A stretch of 64,000 nt of DNA. It comes from Propionibacteriaceae bacterium. Lineage in GTDB: Bacteria > Actinomycetota > Actinomycetes > Propionibacteriales > Propionibacteriaceae. The stretch lies in contig JAFKJK010000007.1 in the NCBI GenBank assembly GCA_017306015.1, forward strand, positions 434,001 through 498,000, written 5' to 3'. A program made the translations under genes and the position numbers. A model generated the notes under the pieces. That model worked only from the letters and a program-made list of their open reading frames with translations, was not told where the DNA came from and ran no database searches. Below, in pieces: positions 29,482 to 40,200 of this stretch. How positions within the stretch are numbered: position 1 is the stretch's first letter; every line of letters starts with the position of its first letter.

Positions 29482-30807
29482 TCAGCGCGACCTGATGATC
29501 GGCGTCGCCGCCGACTCGACCGTCCGGGTGGTGTAGCCGTCCTTTGACCCGGTGACCCGCACGGTCAGGGTGTGGCGCACGTCCTGGGCGGTGAGCAGGT
29601 AGGTGGCGCCGTTCGCCCGGACGATCGGCGAGCCGTCCCGGTACCACTGCAGGACCAGGTCGACCTGTCCAGGCCCCCAGGGGCCGGCGTCCACGCTCAG
29701 CTGGTTGCCGAGGATGGCCGGGCCGCTGATCACTGGCGTCGGCGCGGTCAGCTCGCCCTTCACGACCGGGGCGCTGTACGCCGAGAACCGGGCCACTGTG
29801 GAGTAGCCCTTCCTGCTCGCCGTGACGCGGACGCGCATTCGACCGCCCACGTCCGCCGCAGTCGCGGTGTGCGAGGACTTCGTCGCGCCCGGGACGGCCA
29901 GATCGGTCTTGCCGGTGTTGCGGAACCACTGGTACGCCAGCACGACGGTCCCGGGTCCCCAGTCCCCCGCGTCCGCCGCGAGTTGGTCGCCGACTCTCGC
30001 GTTGCCGGACACCACGGGCTCGGGCGCCGGCTTGAGCGTGCCGGGGGCGACCTTGGCCGTGGGTCGGGAGTCACGCCGGGCGCTCTGGTGGTTCTTCCGG
30101 GTGCCGGTCACCCTCACCGTGATCGTGTGGCCGTTGTCCGCGACCGCCAGCGTGTAGGTCGCCGAGGTCGCGTCCTCGATGGGGACGGCCTCCCGGTACC
30201 ACTGCCAGGAGAGGGCGACCGTCCCGGGTCCCCACGCAGCGACCTTTCCGGTCAGGGTGTGCCCCACCTTGACGGTGCCGCTGATCGTCGGGGTGGCGGG
30301 CTTGAGCGCGGCCGGGGTGATCGGTCCGACCTGGCTGCTCCTGCGCGAGGCGTCCGCGTAGCCGTCCCGGCTGCCGGTGACGATCACGGCGATCCGATGG
30401 CTGATGTCGGACCCGGTCAGCCGGTAGGTTCGCGCGGTCGCGCCGCCGATGGCCTCGCCGTCCCTGAGCCACTGGTAGCCGAGGACGACCGGTGACGGCT
30501 CCCAGGACCCCTGGCTGATGGTCAGGGTCGATCCGTAGACCGGCGTGCCCCGGACCGACGGGGTGGCAGGTGGGCGGAGCTCCCCTGGCGCGACGGACGC
30601 CCCGGCGGACGGCTCGCCGCTGGTGGGCGGCGCGACAGTCGGCGACGAGATCGTCTCCGGCAGGGTCGTCGGCGGGCCGGCGCTCGGCGCAGGCTGCTCG
30701 CTGGGGATCACCGCGGACACCGGTGGGTGCACGCCACAGCCGCTCAGGAGCGCGACGCAAGCCAGCGTCGCAAGACCGCGCACGGCACCCCTCGGGACAG
30801 CCCTCAT
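29482..30807 (-). CDS. Lipoprotein with four Ig-like repeats
   Basis: A 441-residue secreted lipoprotein. A signal peptide ends in the lipobox LLSGC (residues about 18-22), then a Pro/Ser/Thr-rich linker to about residue 80. Four tandem repeats of about 85-90 residues follow, each with the pattern GxxL, W-x-P/GPG, YQW or QWYRDG, a Thr-rich ATYxLT and VTGxxxGY. These look like bacterial Ig-like wall-associated repeats. The ATG is preceded by AGAGGGG. The neighbour thrS is unrelated; a divergent membrane pseudoprotease gene shares the promoter region. The ligand is unknown. Confidence 0.8.
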   Translation of the reverse strand: MRAVPRGAVRGLATLACVALLSGCGVHPPVSAVIPSEQPAPSAGPPTTLPETISSPTVAPPTSGEPSAGASVAPGELRPPATPSVRGTPVYGSTLTISQGSWEPSPVVLGYQWLRDGEAIGGATARTYRLTGSDISHRIAVIVTGSRDGYADASRRSSQVGPITPAALKPATPTISGTVKVGHTLTGKVAAWGPGTVALSWQWYREAVPIEDATSATYTLAVADNGHTITVRVTGTRKNHQSARRDSRPTAKVAPGTLKPAPEPVVSGNARVGDQLAADAGDWGPGTVVLAYQWFRNTGKTDLAVPGATKSSHTATAADVGGRMRVRVTASRKGYSTVARFSAYSAPVVKGELTAPTPVISGPAILGNQLSVDAGPWGPGQVDLVLQWYRDGSPIVRANGATYLLTAQDVRHTLTVRVTGSKDGYTTRTVESAATPIIRSR

Positions 30808-30931
30808 CGCCCACCCCTCTTGCCACTCGTTGGGTAGCCTAGTGGCGGCCAGTCGCCAACGCAGTGGATGGACGGTCGGGCAGTCGCGGCCACCCCTTCG
30901 ACGGCGCCGGCCGGAGCACTCGGGAGGATCT

Positions 30932-31657
30932 GTGGAACCGTCGCAGGGCTGGTGGGCACGCCGTCCGCAGATCCCTGCAGCCGGCCTGGTGGCGCTGGCC
31001 GTGGCCCTCGGCCTGGTCGCCGCGACACTGGGGGTGACGGCCATGATCCGGCTTCCCGCACGCGGCACGAGCTGCAATGCCAGCACCGCCGCCGCCGAGG
31101 TGTTCCCTGCCCTGGTCGCCATCGGCGGCCCCGGCGCTCAGCCGACCGCGACGGGCACGGTCATCCGGGGCAACGGGGTCATCCTCACCAGCCTCGCTGC
31201 GCTCCCCGCAGGCGGGAAGGGCCCGGTCTCGGTCACCCTCAGCGTCGGCGAGAGCGTGCCCGCCACCGTGGTCGGCACGGACGCGGCCACGGCGCTCGCC
31301 GTGCTGAAGATCGATCGCCAGCAGCTTCCGTTCCTGCTGCCTGCGCCACGCGAACCCGTCCATCCGGGGCTACCCGTGGTCGCCCTCGCCAGCCCACTCC
31401 TCAGCGACGGTGGCGTCCTCGCCGGGACGGTGCAGGGCACCGGCGTCACCGTGCCGGTCGCCGGTCGGCCGGCCTGGACCCTCACCGGCGCCACGACCAC
31501 CGACCTGTCGGTGCCGGGCGGGGCGGGAGCCCCCGTGGTCACCTGCGAGAACCGGCTGATCGGGATCGTGGTGGGTCAGGCGTCCGATGGCAGCGCCGTG
31601 CTGGTGCCGGCCGACGCCGCGCACCGGGTGGTGTCGCGGCTGCTGGGCCTCAGCTAG
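30932..31657 (+). CDS. Membrane-anchored trypsin-like pseudoprotease
   Basis: A 241-residue protein with a short cytoplasmic N-terminus, one membrane helix (about 15-38) and an extracytoplasmic S1C/HtrA-like domain. The fold markers are there (ATGTVIRGNGVILTSLAAL; DAATALAVLKI; PGGAGAPVV...RLIGIVVG), but all three catalytic positions are changed. The usual NNHV histidine is replaced in TSLAAL, the Asp of TDLAV is Ala, and the GNSGGP serine is in GGAGAP without Ser. It is thus probably a binding or scaffold protein. GTG 30932 has GGGAGG upstream. Confidence 0.72.
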   Translation: MEPSQGWWARRPQIPAAGLVALAVALGLVAATLGVTAMIRLPARGTSCNASTAAAEVFPALVAIGGPGAQPTATGTVIRGNGVILTSLAALPAGGKGPVSVTLSVGESVPATVVGTDAATALAVLKIDRQQLPFLLPAPREPVHPGLPVVALASPLLSDGGVLAGTVQGTGVTVPVAGRPAWTLTGATTTDLSVPGGAGAPVVTCENRLIGIVVGQASDGSAVLVPADAAHRVVSRLLGLS

Positions 31658-31669
31658 AGCGACCGCCGG

Positions 31670-32362
31670 TCAGTCGACCAGATCCAGGTCGTGGGCCATG
31701 CTCACCGCGACCAGCCGGTCGTGGACGCCCATCTTCTCGTAGATGTTGCCCAGGTGTTTGTGGACCGTCCGCGGCGACAGCGAGAGCTTGGACGCGATCG
31801 AGGTCGCCAGCAGGCCCTCCGCCAGCAGCTGCAGCACCTCGAGCTCGCGGTCGGTCAGCCCGAGCGCGCCGGCAGCCGTCCGCCGGGCAGCCGATCGCCG
31901 CTGGCGTTCGCTGGCCGCGACGACCTGCGGAAGCATGATGGTCAGCGCCGGAATCGCCGTCCGCGCCAGGTCGAGGTCGACTTCGCCGAAACCGCGACGC
32001 CGCGACATGGCGAGCACCTGCCGGGCATTGGACGGCGAGCCGCGGGGCAGCCGTCCCGGAGCCACGAGCAGCAACTCCCCCAGGCCGGTGACCGCGCGCC
32101 GGTGCGGCTCCCCCGCCGGCGACGGCAGGGTCGACACCGCCGTCGCGGCGAACAGCTTGGGCAACAGGGACGGCTCGGCCTGGGCAGCGATCAGTTCGGG
32201 CTGCTCCGACTCGCGGAAGCCGATCCAGGCGGCGCCGTCGGAGCTGGTCGCCGAAGCCATCGCGGTGCAGATCACCGCCCCTACCGAGCGATCGGCGCGC
32301 AACGCCTCCGCGACCGAGCCCATCAGTTCCACGACGGTCACTGCGTTCTCGCCCTGGTGCAC
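31670..32362 (-). CDS. LuxR-type response regulator with N-terminal sensor domain
   Basis: A 230-residue transcription factor. Residues 1-140 resemble a GAF-like sensor region without a recognisable phosphoacceptor. Residues 165-230 form a LuxR HTH (LTDRELEVLQLLAEGLLATSIASKLSLSPRTVHKHLGNIYEKMG). GTG 32362 is chosen because GGGGAGG lies 5 nt upstream; the frame extends 19 codons further without such support. It is convergent with the pseudoprotease gene and near the tRNA cluster. The signal sensed is unknown. Confidence 0.82.
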   Translation of the reverse strand: MHQGENAVTVVELMGSVAEALRADRSVGAVICTAMASATSSDGAAWIGFRESEQPELIAAQAEPSLLPKLFAATAVSTLPSPAGEPHRRAVTGLGELLLVAPGRLPRGSPSNARQVLAMSRRRGFGEVDLDLARTAIPALTIMLPQVVAASERQRRSAARRTAAGALGLTDRELEVLQLLAEGLLATSIASKLSLSPRTVHKHLGNIYEKMGVHDRLVAVSMAHDLDLVD

Positions 32363-32515
32363 CGTGCCTCCCCAGTGGTCATACCTCGCCTTCGCAGAGT
32401 GCCATCGCAGCAGGCCCATGGCATCGGCAGTTGCGCAAAGCTACCCAGCAGCAACTGAACGCATGCCCGGTCGCCGCGATCGCCCGGCGGGCGCCGCAGC
32501 CGGGCGCTCCCGGTT

Positions 32516-32545
32516 TTGCGAGGCATCGACGGCCTGGGCTAAGGT
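32516..32545 (+). promoter_or_regulatory. tRNA-Gly-Cys-Val promoter
   Basis: TTGCGA (32516-32521) and TAAGGT (32540-32545) are spaced by 18 bp, 37 nt before the first tRNA. Confidence 0.6.
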
Positions 32546-32581
32546 TGCCTTCGCACTTGGCGCTGACGGCGCCAGCGCAGT

Positions 32582-32654
32582 GCGGACGTGGCTCAGTTGG
32601 TAGAGCATCACCTTGCCAAGGTGAGGGTCGCGGGTTCGAATCCCGTCGTCCGCT
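32582..32654 (+). tRNA. tRNA-Gly (GCC)
   Basis: A 73-nt cloverleaf: acceptor GCGGACG pairs with CGTCCGC, the anticodon arm CACCTTGCCAAGGTG gives anticodon GCC, and the T arm is GGGTTCGAATCCC. No CCA is encoded. It is the first of three tightly spaced tRNA genes. Confidence 0.95.
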
Positions 32655-32695
32655 CGGAGAAGGTCTCAACGAATCGACTTGGACCGGCTCTAGCC

Positions 32696-32766
32696 GGTGG
32701 AGTGGCCGAGAGGCGAGGCAACGGACTGCAAATCCGTGTACACGGGTTCAAATCCCGTCTCCACCT
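32696..32766 (+). tRNA. tRNA-Cys (GCA)
   Basis: A 71-nt cloverleaf: acceptor GGTGGAG with CTCCACC, anticodon arm CGGACTGCAAATCCG with anticodon GCA, T arm CGGGTTCAAATCCCG. No encoded CCA. Confidence 0.95.
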
Positions 32767-32849
32767 CTCGACGAGCGAGGGCGGAAGGTGACTTCCCGTC
32801 CGAGCGAGGCGAGAACAGCGGTACGAGGCAGGCGACTGCCGAGTACTTC

Positions 32850-32924
32850 GGGCGGCTGGCGCAGCGGTAGCGCGCTTCCCTGACACGGAAGAGGTCACTG
32901 GTTCGATCCCAGTGTCGCCCACCA
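32850..32924 (+). tRNA. tRNA-Val (GAC)
   Basis: Acceptor GGGCGGC pairs with GTCGCCC, with one G-U; the anticodon arm CTTCCCTGACACGGAAG gives GAC. The discriminator A is followed by an encoded CCA (32922-32924), unlike the other tRNAs here. Confidence 0.95.
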
Positions 32925-33252
32925 AGACTCCTGGTCGGAGCCATGCTCTTGGCTCGCGCGGAACATACGCACAGCATTCGCGGCCCGCTGGTGGTGGTCG
33001 GCGTTAGGTCGTCGGGAGTTCAGGTCCAGGCGGCGGAGTCGTTGAGGTAGAGGCCGCAGGCCGTGTCCAGGGACGAAACCAGCACGCTGCTCGTTGACGG
33101 TGGGGCGCACGGACGCACCGAGGGTTGACCGATCATGGAGAGACGACAGCCTCGTTGGCGCACACCTTGTCGAGTGCGCGCAACTGCTTGCCATCGGTGT
33201 CCGCAACAGGGTGCCGATGAGGAAGTTGACTAGATCACTTGGCTTCGCGTGG
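32925..33252. other. Intergenic stretch without a recognisable gene
   Basis: About 330 nt between tRNA-Val and the control boxes of the fic gene. No ORF here resembles a known protein, and no second copy of the tRNA 3' end was found to mark an integrated element. It may hold decayed sequence. Confidence 0.4.
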
Positions 33253-33310
33253 GGTGTATCAGCAGTGCCGTAGTTGATACGATCATTTGGGTAGTCACCA
33301 GGTGTATCAA
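33253..33310 (+). promoter_or_regulatory. Three GTATCA boxes upstream of fic
   Basis: GGTGTATCA occurs at 33253-33261 and 33301-33309, and the inverted form TTGATAC at 33274-33280. The last box ends 15 nt before the fic start. Two direct plus one inverted copy suggest an operator for a regulator, perhaps encoded elsewhere. Confidence 0.45.
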
Positions 33311-33324
33311 CTTCGGGAGTTGGG

Positions 33325-34338
33325 ATGAACCGGGGCCGTCCGAGCCGAGCGATGGTCTATGCGCGCCTGGAGCACGCGATCGTCGAACTGAACGATCGCT
33401 TGGGCGGCCTGCCGACACCCAAGGAGTCGGAGTTCATCTGGTCGGACATCTGGCACCTCGAGGCACACCATTCCACCGCACTGGAAGGCAACACCCTCGT
33501 GTTGCGCGAGGTCGAGGCCCTGCTGGAGAAGGGGCGAGCCGTCGGAGCCAAGCCGTTGCGCGAGTACATGGAGGTCCAGGGCTACGCAGCGGCCGCGAGC
33601 TGGGTCTACGCCCAGGGCGTCGACTCCGGCGACTGGCACGGCGGCGACCTGATCACCGTCACCGAGGTGCGTCAAGTGCACGCTCGGGCCATGGGCCCCG
33701 TCTGGGAGGTCGCACCACACGCCGACGCGACGGATCACGAGGCTCCCGGCATGTACCGCGAGCACGACATCCACCCATTCGAGGGTGGCATGAAGCCACC
33801 GGACTGGCCACTCGTTCCCTCGCTGGTCACCGGCTGGGTCGAGGCGGTCAAGGAAGCGGCAACCGACCTGCGCACGCGACACGGCGACCCGCCCTGGCCG
33901 GAGCGACTTGCCGAACTGCACTACCGGTTCGAGCAGATCCACCCCTTCATCGACGGCAACGGACGCGCCGGGCGGCTCCTGGTCAACCTCGTCTTGGTCC
34001 GCCTCGGCTACCCACCCGTGATCATCCTCAAGCGCGAGCGCCCGCAGTACCTGAACGCCCTCCAGAGGGCCGACAACGGCGACTTCGGAGCACTCGGAGA
34101 GCTGCTCGCTCGCGCCATGTACGACAACCTCAACCGCTTCATCGTCCCGAACGTCGCGGGTCCGGCCAAGCTCGTCCCACTGGCGGCACTGGCGAACGAG
34201 GAGTTCAGCCTTGTTGCACTCCGCCAGGCCGCCCAGCGGGGCCGGCTCGACGCCGTCCATGGCCCCGACGGCGTCTGGCGAAGCACCCGGAAGGCCGTCC
34301 ACGCGTACAAGAAGAACAGAGGGAAGCGGGCCAAGTAG
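33325..34338 (+). CDS. Fic-family AMPylase with N-terminal inhibitory helix (class II)
   Basis: A 337-residue Fic protein. The catalytic loop HPFIDGNGRAGR (206-217) is intact, so transfer of AMP to a target hydroxyl is expected. STALEGN (50-56) matches the [S/T]xxxE[G/N] inhibitory helix of class II Fic proteins, in which Glu54 would block ATP binding. A C-terminal segment (about 265-330) resembles a small winged-helix region. No antitoxin gene adjoins it, which fits self-inhibition. It lies just after a tRNA cluster and is flanked by sequence without recognisable genes, so horizontal gain is possible. Confidence 0.88.
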   Translation: MNRGRPSRAMVYARLEHAIVELNDRLGGLPTPKESEFIWSDIWHLEAHHSTALEGNTLVLREVEALLEKGRAVGAKPLREYMEVQGYAAAASWVYAQGVDSGDWHGGDLITVTEVRQVHARAMGPVWEVAPHADATDHEAPGMYREHDIHPFEGGMKPPDWPLVPSLVTGWVEAVKEAATDLRTRHGDPPWPERLAELHYRFEQIHPFIDGNGRAGRLLVNLVLVRLGYPPVIILKRERPQYLNALQRADNGDFGALGELLARAMYDNLNRFIVPNVAGPAKLVPLAALANEEFSLVALRQAAQRGRLDAVHGPDGVWRSTRKAVHAYKKNRGKRAK

Positions 34339-34539
34339 CGGGAGGTCCGCGACGCCCGGCTCCTCCGCAGAGGCAACTCCGATCGCAGGTTCGATCGGCA
34401 GGCGAGGGTGAGCACACAGACCAGCTGCTCAGTTCGAGCGCGAGGGCACCCTTGCCGACGATCGCGGAACGCTGTCTGTGCGGATTGCCCACGAACTCCA
34501 GCGGATGCATCACCTCGTCGTCGGCGACGGTTCGCTGGA

Positions 34540-37257
34540 TCAGTACCCGCGCACCAGGGGGCCGAGCGGCTCGCGGCGGCTGCGCAGACCCGCGACTCCG
34601 ACCGCGACCCGGGCGAGGACGCCGAGGACGACGGGCAGCGCCAGCACCCACCACGCGACGACCAGGTGCGGAGCCTGCCGTCCACCGGTCACCGACTTCA
34701 GGTCGAGCGCCACCACCAGGGACCCGGAAAGGCACATCCCCACGGCCAATCCAACCGCACCGGCCAGCACGGCCGGGACGGCGGCCTCCAGCCAGACGAC
34801 CCGCCGCGCCGCCGTCCCGGGCATGCCCACCACCCGGAGCCGCGCTGCGGCGCGCGTTCGCTCCTTCGCTCCGGACGCGGCCATCAGCACGACGGCGAGA
34901 CCGGCGAGCAACGCACCGGCCACGCTCGCGCCAGCGAACAGCCAGCCGAGGGCCCGTGGCAGGGGCGCGTCGGCCTGCGCCGCCAGCCACCCTTCCCGGG
35001 TCGTCACCTGGGCGTCCGCACCAGCGAGCGCCTCCTCCAGCCGAGGCACGGCCCGCGGGCCCACGACCCAGGCGTGGCTCGCGGCGACCTCGTGCCCCAG
35101 CGCCCGGCCGAGCAGTGCCCGATCGGCCAGCACCGTCGGCTGGCCGGTCAGCCCCAGCTGCGGCGGCAGCGTCGGGGCGGCGCCCAGCGCCTGCACATCG
35201 ACCCGTTCCTCTCCCCACCGGACGATGCCGGCAGCGCCGTCCGACAGTCCGGCCACCAGCACCGGAACGGCAGCCGGGTTCGGCGCGGCGATCAGCGCCA
35301 ACGCCGCGGCCCGGTCATCCGACGACGAGCGATCGGTGGACGGCGTCGCCGCGAGCAGCCGCCCGAACGCCTCGGCATCCATTGCCACCACGGTCACCGA
35401 CCGGTCGAGCCCTGGCCCCAGCAGCTGCGCGCCGGGGATGACCGCCGCGGTCGCCAGCGTGAGCCCGGCGTCACCGTCCAGCTTCGTGACCGCTGCAGGT
35501 AGCCCGTCGACCGCGTTGGTGGAGACGGCCGCCTCGGCTCCCACCGCGTCCCAGGCCGCATCCACCTGGCCAGCCATGACCGTCCCCGACACGGTCGTCG
35601 CGATCGCCGCCATCGTGCAGGCCACCACCAGCGCAGCGACCGAGAACGCCTCACCGCGCACTCGCGCTGCCGCCAGCAGCGGGACAGCACCCGGTCTCCG
35701 TGCGGCCAGTGAACGGGCGAGCGCGGCGGCTCTCGGCTGTGCCCGGACCAGCCCGAGCGCCGCCACCAGCGCGACCAGGACCGGGGCGGCGAGCACGACG
35801 ACGTCCGACCACACCGACCCGGCCGAGGCGGTAACGCCCCGGGCGATCAGGGTGGCCAGCGCCGCTGCGGCGACCAGCCCGGCCATCATCTCGGCGGCGA
35901 CCCGGCGCGCCGTCGCAGCAGAGACCGGCCGCCGCCGCCCGCTCGCCCGAACCGGACGAATGGAGCCGGCGGCCGCCCGGACGGCCAGCACGGGCTGAGG
36001 AACAAGGGCAGCGGCCAGCATCGGCAGCACCCGGGCCAGCGGAGGAACACCACCGGCCACCAGCGCCGCCGCGACCACCCCGATGCCACCGCCCACGGCG
36101 GTGACCACCGCTGCCTCCGCCAGGTTCGCCACCGCGACCACCAGCAGGCTCGCCCCGCGGGCGCGCCACTGGACCAGGACGGCGGCGCGACGCTCGACCA
36201 GCAGTCCGGCGACCAGGAGTTCGACCAGGACAGCGGTCGCCAGCAGCCCGAGCAGCAGCACCGACGCCTGCGCGGAGGCGGCGGCCATCCGGGCGAGGGC
36301 TGCGTCGACGACGGCGTCGAAGTTGGTGTAGACCACCGGTTGGCTACCAGCGATGTCGAAGGTCGCCCGCCCGGCGGCCAGCGCCCGGGCCTGGGTCGCC
36401 AGTGCCTCGGCCCGGCCGGCGTCCAGCTTGGAGGCGACGGCACGGTAGGTGAAGGTCCGGGTCATCTCCGTCGGGAAGGAGATGAGCTGGGCTGCCGGCA
36501 ACGACTCGGCGGAGACCATCAACCCGACGGCCGCGACGGCCGCCGAGCCGTCCACCAGCTGCGGCTTCAGCAGCGTCGGGGCAACGTGCCAGGCGTCGTC
36601 GACGGGGTCAGCAGGACGGTAGACGCCGCTCAACCGGACGTCGAGCGGCTCTCCGTGCGAGCTCTGCACGGTCAGCGGCGACCCGGCGTGGACGCCGATC
36701 AGCTCGGCCGTCTCCTGCGACACCGCCACTTCGACCGGAGGCAGGCCGTCACCGCCGGACGGATCGAACTCCCCCTTCGCCGCCGCAGGCGCACGTCCCT
36801 CCACCCAGTCCAGCGCTGGGCCGGCCGCGCTGCTGACATAGACGAACCGGACGCGTCCGGGCCGCCCGCCGATCGTTCCCGCCTTCAGTTCCGGTCCGAC
36901 GAGGGCGGTCACCGGCGGCGCGAGGACGCTGCGCAGGTCGGCGGGCATGCCCGCCTCGATGCGGCTGCCGACCCAGGCGGACGCGGCTGCGATCTCCGCG
37001 TTCGGGCCGTAGCTGGAGTCGAGGCGGACGGTGACCACGACATCGGTCGACTGGTCGGAGGCGGCGACGGCGTCCTGGACGACCGACGTCGCGACGGCTG
37101 CCAGCGCCTGCGGCACGACCGCGGCGAGGAACGCCGATGCCGCGACGACCATCAGCCCGACGACGAGCGGGACGAGGTCGCGTCGAGACTGGCGCAGCAG
37201 GCCGCGCCAGGGCAGCAGCCCCGGACGTGGCGTCACCGGCCGGCGATCAGAGGTCAC
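34540..37257 (-). CDS. FtsX-type ABC permease (second of pair)
   Basis: A 905-residue membrane protein with two FtsX-like permease modules: an N-terminal helix (about 30-50), a large extracytoplasmic domain, clusters of three to four helices in the middle and again at the C-terminus, and a second extracytoplasmic domain between them. This is the MacB/LolCE-like layout typical of actinobacterial exporters or envelope-remodelling systems. GTG 37257 overlaps the upstream permease stop (GTGA). Together with the next three upstream genes it forms one operon. Cargo is unknown. Confidence 0.8.
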   Translation of the reverse strand: MTSDRRPVTPRPGLLPWRGLLRQSRRDLVPLVVGLMVVAASAFLAAVVPQALAAVATSVVQDAVAASDQSTDVVVTVRLDSSYGPNAEIAAASAWVGSRIEAGMPADLRSVLAPPVTALVGPELKAGTIGGRPGRVRFVYVSSAAGPALDWVEGRAPAAAKGEFDPSGGDGLPPVEVAVSQETAELIGVHAGSPLTVQSSHGEPLDVRLSGVYRPADPVDDAWHVAPTLLKPQLVDGSAAVAAVGLMVSAESLPAAQLISFPTEMTRTFTYRAVASKLDAGRAEALATQARALAAGRATFDIAGSQPVVYTNFDAVVDAALARMAAASAQASVLLLGLLATAVLVELLVAGLLVERRAAVLVQWRARGASLLVVAVANLAEAAVVTAVGGGIGVVAAALVAGGVPPLARVLPMLAAALVPQPVLAVRAAAGSIRPVRASGRRRPVSAATARRVAAEMMAGLVAAAALATLIARGVTASAGSVWSDVVVLAAPVLVALVAALGLVRAQPRAAALARSLAARRPGAVPLLAAARVRGEAFSVAALVVACTMAAIATTVSGTVMAGQVDAAWDAVGAEAAVSTNAVDGLPAAVTKLDGDAGLTLATAAVIPGAQLLGPGLDRSVTVVAMDAEAFGRLLAATPSTDRSSSDDRAAALALIAAPNPAAVPVLVAGLSDGAAGIVRWGEERVDVQALGAAPTLPPQLGLTGQPTVLADRALLGRALGHEVAASHAWVVGPRAVPRLEEALAGADAQVTTREGWLAAQADAPLPRALGWLFAGASVAGALLAGLAVVLMAASGAKERTRAAARLRVVGMPGTAARRVVWLEAAVPAVLAGAVGLAVGMCLSGSLVVALDLKSVTGGRQAPHLVVAWWVLALPVVLGVLARVAVGVAGLRSRREPLGPLVRGY

Positions 37258-40200
37258 GGCGCCTCCCCTGCCCGGAGGGCCGCGACGGTCGAGCGTCCGG
37301 CCATGGAGAGGGACGCGGGGACGGCGACCAGCAGCGCTCCGCACAGGATCAGGGTCACGACGGCCGCCGTCGGACCGGGCGCCCAACTGAGCGTGACGGC
37401 GGGGTCGGCGGGCTCGCCGACCGGGCTGACCACGAGCAGCGGAGCGAGCAGGACGGCGAGCAGCACCCCGCAGGCCGTGCCGAGTGCGGTGGCCAGCACT
37501 GCGACGGCCGCGTGCTGGGCGAGGTGGCTGGCGATTGTCTCCCCCCGGGACGCCCCGATCGCGCGGATGCGGGCCATGGTGACCCCGCGCTGCTGTGCCT
37601 GCGCCGCGGCCTGCGCCGCCGAGCCGGTGACCGCGAGACCGATGGCGGCACCGATCGCCAGCAGCCAGGCCAGTCTCAGCGGCGCCCGGAGCGGTCCCCG
37701 CGTGAGCTCGGCTGCGGTGGCAGTCCGGTCGACAACCGGACCCTGCCCGGCCGCCTGGATCGCATCCGCGGCGCCGGGACGCGGGGAGCCCACCCACCAC
37801 GCAGTGGTCGCGGAGTCGACGCGCCCTGCACTGAGGAGTGCGCGCTGCAGCGAGACCAGATCGGTCAGCAGCGCGGCTTCGCGGGGGTGCGACGGGACGT
37901 ACGGGATCACGCGCGTCACGACTGCCTCGAGCTTGACCGTGTCCCAGGCCAGCGAGATCCGGTCGCCGGCGGCCAGGCCGAGCTCGTGGGCGAGCGCGTC
38001 GGTCATCGCCACCGGGACCTGGGTGGAGACGGGGAAGCTGAGCAGGGTGAGGTGGGCGTCCTGCCAGGACAGGCCGAGCACCGAGAACGTGAAGGACGTG
38101 TCGACGCGTCCGCCGGACACCGTCACCCGATCGGGGCGGACGTCCTTTGTCCCGGCGCCCGCTGTCGCGCTCCACTCGCCTCCGCTGGACGTCGCCCCGT
38201 CCACGGACAGGCTGAGCTGGATGCTCGAGGAGTTCTCCCAGCTGAACGGGTCGCCGCTGATCTGGTCGGCCAACTGCAGGTCGACCGCGACGACGCGCCA
38301 CTTCCCCTCGGGCAGCTCGGGCTGGCCTCGCAGCGGCAGCGCGACCGTGTGCGGGACTCCGTCGAGGATCACCGGTGCTCCCACCTGGGTGATCGTCGAG
38401 CCGGCCTCGTCCGCCAGAACGAGGGTGGGTGTAGCCGTGACGACGGGCTGCTTCGGCCCGGGGCTGGTGCCGGCCTTCTGCTCACCGGTCACGGTGATCG
38501 CCCGCGGCCCGGAGCCGACATCGAGGGGGACGCCCGCGCTCGCCGGGGCGAGGCCGGCCAGCACCTGGGACCAGGTCGTGGCTTCCGGCGGTCGGCTGAC
38601 GAGCAGCGGGTCGGCGAGGCGTCCGTCGACGGCAAGCAGCTTCACGCCGTCCGTCCGGCTGCCCAGCACCACCGGACGGTCCGAGACCGGACTGACCACT
38701 CCCCCGCTGAGTTCGGCGAGTTCCGCTCGCGTTCCGGGACCGCCGGTGCGGGCGACCACCAGCTCCGTGCCCACCAGCGCCGCCGCCTGGTCGTCCTGCG
38801 CGGTGGCCCACGTGGCCAGGAATGTCGTGCCCAGGGTGCCGACGGCCGTGGCCAGCACGACGAGGAAGACCCCGTGGGTGGCGCCGCCGCGGGCCAGGTG
38901 CCAGCCGGCCAGCGGGAGGACGAGCCCGCGCCCACGACCGGCCGCGGCGTCCGCCAGCCGTGCGACCAGCGGAAGGACGCGCGAGAACAGCGCGGCGGCG
39001 GCAAGCGCGCAGACCACTGGACCCCCGGCGAGGAACGGGTCGAAGGCCCCGGGCGTGGGCAGATGGGAGCGGAGCTGCAGGTACGCCAGGACGGCGACAG
39101 CCGCGAGCATCAGGTCGGCGCCGGAGCGGATCAGCAGGCCCGTGCCGCTCTGTCGTCCTCTGCGTGGACGCGGCGGCAGCGCACTGATCACCACGACGAC
39201 GGCGGGCAACACCGCCCCGGCCAGCACGGCGAGCGCGAAGGTCCACAGCTCTGCCGTCCCTTCCGCGTCCGGCCACCACGAGCTGGGGCCGGGCACGGTC
39301 AGGCGGTAGCCGGCGAGGGTGATCGGCACAGCCAGCACGGCGGCGGCAGCAGCGATCGTCAGTGCCTCGGCCGCGGCGCCACGCATCATCTGCGCGGTGG
39401 ACGCGCCGCGATCCCGCAGCAGCGTGCCCTCCGCCGACCGCCGGACGGCGAGCACCCGCGCGATCAGGGCCGTCGTCGTTGCGCCCAGCGCGAGCACGAG
39501 CAGGAAGACGGTGACCATCAAGGCGTCCGTGACCCGAAGGGTGGCCCGCATCGTCTCCAGTTCCGCGCCGAGGCCGTGGCGGACGACGACCTGGCCGACG
39601 GACGGCCCGGCCGCGTCCTGAAGCCGCGCGGACAGGGCGTTCACCCGGTCGATGAAGGCGGGGATGCCTGCGGCGTCCCCGCGGAGATCGGGATCGAGGA
39701 CGGCCGTCACCCGGTCGATCGGCGCCCGCAGGGTCTCCAACGTGCCGGGAGCGACCACGAAGGGTCCGAAAGTGGGCAGCCGGACGTGGTCGGGGTCGTA
39801 GCCGCGTCCCTCCAGTTCGTCGCGCTGCCAGACCGGGGTCTCGGCGGGAGTGAAGATGCCGCTCACCACCAGGTCGTAGCCGCCGGCCGCGGAGCCGCCG
39901 GAGCGATCCCTCACCAGCCGCAGGTGGTCACCGACGCGGATTCCGAGGGTCCGGGCGGCGGTCGCGGGGACGGCCGACGGGATCGGTTGCCCCGCGGCGG
40001 CCCGCGCCGGCCAGCCGCCCGCAACGAGGGTGGCGTTGTCGGGAACCGACGCGGCCTCGGTCAGATAGCCGCGGCGCACGTCCTTGCCGTCGAGGAAGAG
40101 CTGCTCGCCGACGACCCACGTCGACACCGTCGCCTGGTACGGCGCGGCTGCGGCCAGCAGGGAGTCCCGGACCAGGGGCAGCAGCGTCCCGGCGTCGGTC

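Noticed and set aside
32895..33206. Minus-strand reading frame across tRNA-Val and the following gap
   Set aside because: It runs through the tRNA and resembles no protein I recognise.
32850..34460. An integrated element between tRNA-Val and the region after fic
   Set aside because: No repeat of the tRNA 3' end, no integrase and no other mobile genes were found.
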